In this document: positions 5,225-6,857 of the stretch, one piece after another
Numbering within the stretch: the stretch's first letter is position 1
How the letters are laid out: the number at the start of each line of letters is the position of its first letter
Assembly (NCBI GenBank): GCA_003233025.1
Contig: QIKS01000234.1
Coordinates: 1-6,857, forward strand
Direction: 5' to 3'
Length of the DNA stretch: 6,857 nt
From: Hellea balneolensis
Lineage (GTDB): Bacteria; Pseudomonadota; Alphaproteobacteria; Caulobacterales; Maricaulaceae
Position numbers and translations under genes: made by a program
Notes under the pieces: generated by a model
What the model saw: the letters and a program-made list of their open reading frames with translations, nothing else
Told to the model about the DNA's origin: nothing
Database searches by the model: none

Positions 5225-6376
5225 TCAAATCACCTTAATATCCTTATGCACCGCTTTGGGATCAAAATGACCTTTCTTGCCCGGCGGGGGGAGGTCGATC
5301 ATTCTTTGGACGGCGCGCCTTGCTTTTATAGCGATATGTTTGGGGATTTTTACTTCGTGTTTTTCGTCGCGCAAGCACTCATATATATTTTGCAAAGTGA
5401 TGCGTTTCATATGCGGGCAGAGATTGCACGGGCGGACGAAATCTACGTCCGGGTTGGCCATGGCGACATTGTCGGACATGGAGCATTCGGTGAGCAGGAT
5501 GACGTTTTTTGGTTTATTGTCGCTGACATAATCAGACATGGCTTTGGTCGAGCCGGTAAAGTCGCTCTCGATCACCACATCGGGCGGGCATTCGGGATGA
5601 GCCAGCACGACAACGCCGGGGTGAGCGGCCCGCATTTCGCGCACATCTGTAGCGGAGAAGCGGGCATGAACTTCGCAGCGGCCATGCCAGGCGATGATTT
5701 CAACGTCGGTCATATTGGCGACGTTTTTGGCCAGGAATTCGTCTGGCGCCATAATGACTTTCGGCACGCCGAGGCTCTCGACCACCTGCACGGCATTGGA
5801 TGAGGTGCAGCAAATATCGGTTTCGGCCTTAACATCGGCGGTGGCGTTGACATAGGTGACAATGGGCACGTTCGGGTATCTTTGCTTGATCAGACGCATA
5901 TCGTCGCCGGTAATGGAAGAGGCGAGGGAGCAGCCGGCCCGCAAGGACGGGATCAGGACTTTCTTGTCCGGGCACAAAATTTTGGATGTCTCGGCCATGA
6001 AATGCACCCCGGCCTGGACAATTATATCGGCGTCGGTTTTGGTGGCTTCGATGGCCAGGCCCAAACTGTCGCCTTTATAATCGCCGATCAGGGCGAAAAT
6101 ATCCGGCGTCATATAATTATGGGCGAGGATCACGGCATTTTTTTGCTTTTTAAGCTGATTGATAGCGTGGACGAGGGGGGCGTAAGCGGGCCATTCAAAT
6201 TTCGGAATGAAAGTGCTGACTTGCTCATAGAGATGATCGGTAGCAGCGCGGACTTCATCGGTATAGGCAAGTGCCCCCGTTTTCATTTTTTTGGGCACAG
6301 CGCAGACGCCGTTTTCAACTTCTAAAGTTTGACCAATCCAATGGCCGTCTTCCCAGTTATTCAATGTATCAACCAT
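5225..6376 (-). CDS. nadA: Quinolinate synthase, NadA
   Basis: Cytoplasmic [4Fe-4S] enzyme condensing iminoaspartate (from NadB) with dihydroxyacetone phosphate to quinolinate. The 383 residues span the three-domain NadA fold. Characteristic segments are I-L-A-H-N-Y-M (83-89), G-D-S-L-G-L-A (102-108), H-F-M-A-E-T-S-K-I-L (125-134), Y-V-N-A-T-A-D-V-K-A (175-184), T-S-S-N-A-V (191-196), H-P-E-C (260-263) and G-S-T-K-A-M (275-280). The three cluster cysteines are in their family contexts: C149 in A-G-C-S-L-A, C234 in G-R-C-E-V-H and C320 in N-L-C-P-H-M. An N-terminal extension of about 75 residues precedes the catalytic core. ATG 6376 is supported by AAGGAG seven bases upstream. The gene lies 34 bases after the HD gene and has its own promoter candidate. 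It points toward nadB but is separated from it by the Fic cassette on the other strand. Confidence 0.97.
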   Translation of the reverse strand: MVDTLNNWEDGHWIGQTLEVENGVCAVPKKMKTGALAYTDEVRAATDHLYEQVSTFIPKFEWPAYAPLVHAINQLKKQKNAVILAHNYMTPDIFALIGDYKGDSLGLAIEATKTDADIIVQAGVHFMAETSKILCPDKKVLIPSLRAGCSLASSITGDDMRLIKQRYPNVPIVTYVNATADVKAETDICCTSSNAVQVVESLGVPKVIMAPDEFLAKNVANMTDVEIIAWHGRCEVHARFSATDVREMRAAHPGVVVLAHPECPPDVVIESDFTGSTKAMSDYVSDNKPKNVILLTECSMSDNVAMANPDVDFVRPCNLCPHMKRITLQNIYECLRDEKHEVKIPKHIAIKARRAVQRMIDLPPPGKKGHFDPKAVHKDIKVI

Positions 6377-6383
6377 GAGAAAA

Positions 6384-6389
6384 CTCCTT
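6384..6389 (-). promoter_or_regulatory. Ribosome binding site of nadA
   Basis: AAGGAG on the minus strand lies seven bases before ATG 6376, inside the 34-base gap after the HD gene. It fixes the nadA start. Confidence 0.75.
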
Positions 6390-6398
6390 ATCCCTCTT

Positions 6399-6427
6399 TA
6401 TATAGGGGGCCTAGCTTAATTGTTCAA
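6399..6427 (-). promoter_or_regulatory. Candidate promoter for nadA within the end of the HD gene
   Basis: On the minus strand TTGAAC (6427-6422) and TATATA (6404-6399) are exactly 17 bases apart. The -35 overlaps the last codons of the HD-domain gene. Transcription would begin near 6392, leaving a leader of about 16 bases that contains the AAGGAG. nadA could therefore be expressed independently as well as by read-through from upstream. Confidence 0.5.
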
Positions 6428-6857
6428 ACCTTAGCAGGAATTTCTTTTGGGCCTCAGGCACGCTGCACGGCGAAAGTTTTAATTTGATATCCGCGGGCGG
6501 GCAGGTGAAATGCTTGTTGGCTTCCGCCGTGCTAAACCCGGCGATTTGTACGGCCTCAAAATAGGCGCAATAAATATCGCATTTTTTAATCGCTTTTTTA
6601 AGGGCGGGTTTTGGGTTTGGCGGCAAGCCAAAACGCACATGGATGGCCGTCTCGATGCGGGCTTCCACATGTTTGTAATCAATACCAAGGGCGGCTTTAA
6701 ACGGCGAAATCATATCGCCAACAACATATTCAGCGGCGTCGTGGAGCAGGGCGGTTAATTTATCAGGCGTGCTGGCTTTGGGGTTAAGTCGTGAAAACAA
6801 ATCTTCCACAACCACGCAATGCTCCGCAACCGAGAAAGCATGATCGCCAATTGTCTG
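6411..6857 (-). CDS. HD-domain phosphohydrolase (YfbR-like), 5' end outside the window
   Basis: The 3' portion of a metal-dependent HD-superfamily hydrolase; 148 residues are visible and the reading frame stays open to the window edge, so the true start lies beyond 6857. A GTG at 6815 would be an internal codon and would cut off the first metal-binding histidine. The full H...HD...D signature is present: H13 in S-V-A-E-H, H39-D40 in A-L-L-H-D-A-A-E, and D94 in K-K-C-D (numbering from the window edge). The segment V-G-D-M-I-S-P-F-K after the HD resembles YfbR-type 5'-nucleotidases, which dephosphorylate deoxynucleoside monophosphates, but the substrate is not decided by this. Its stop is 34 bases before the nadA ATG, in the same direction. 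A nucleotide-metabolism role next to NAD synthesis is plausible but inferred. Confidence 0.85.
   Translation of the reverse strand, partial: QTIGDHAFSVAEHCVVVEDLFSRLNPKASTPDKLTALLHDAAEYVVGDMISPFKAALGIDYKHVEARIETAIHVRFGLPPNPKPALKKAIKKCDIYCAYFEAVQIAGFSTAEANKHFTCPPADIKLKLSPCSVPEAQKKFLLRFEQLS

Noticed and set aside
5210..5803. Open frames of 197 and 147 codons on the plus strand opposite nadA
   Set aside because: They mirror nadA codons, are rich in residues expected from antisense reading, and have no recognisable family features.
6392..6408. CCCT...AGGG hairpin between the HD gene and nadA as a terminator
   Set aside because: Only four base pairs, no U-tract, and it overlaps the better-supported nadA -10 region.

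Overview
The window looks like a mid-GC proteobacterium, most likely an alphaproteobacterium. That reading rests on my impression of the NadA, NadB, NadC and CcmI protein sequences, so the phylum is fairly safe and the class is inference. It is a chromosomal housekeeping region with one small accessory cassette.

Layout from left to right: a short ccmI-like gene for cytochrome c maturation runs rightward (128-721). It converges, with only two bases between stop codons, on a leftward membrane fatty acid desaturase (724-1731). Upstream of the desaturase, a 150-base gap holds a perfect TATAAT box and a perfect 16-bp palindrome placed where transcription should start. Next come leftward nadC (1882-2736) and nadB (2739-4265), separated by two bases and clearly co-translated. 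Then a rightward two-gene Fic module occupies 4405-5175: a VbhA-like antitoxin of 63 residues and a Fic protein of 191 residues. Leftward nadA (5225-6376) follows. At the right edge is the 3' part of a leftward HD-domain phosphohydrolase gene (6411 to beyond 6857).

NadB (aspartate to iminoaspartate), NadA (iminoaspartate plus dihydroxyacetone phosphate to quinolinate) and NadC (quinolinate plus PRPP to nicotinate mononucleotide) together make the complete de novo NAD route from aspartate. The genes are split by the oppositely oriented Fic cassette. nadA and nadBC each have a plausible promoter of their own, so the set appears to be expressed as two units. The Fic cassette is visibly poorer in G+C than nadB and nadA and is bracketed by a 10-bp exact inverted repeat, which suggests horizontal acquisition.

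The most unusual part is the Fic module. Antitoxin and toxin lie in the same reading frame with only TAG-ATA between them, so one amber codon separates a two-protein module from an antitoxin-toxin fusion. The Fic motif HPFRDGNGR is intact, but the second arginine of the family consensus is methionine. The antitoxin keeps the inhibitory Glu-Gly but has isoleucine where the motif calls for Ser/Thr. Its promoter predicts a nearly leaderless mRNA. No tRNA, rRNA, CRISPR array, insertion sequence or convincing intrinsic terminator is visible, and no gene-free stretch exceeds 300 bases.
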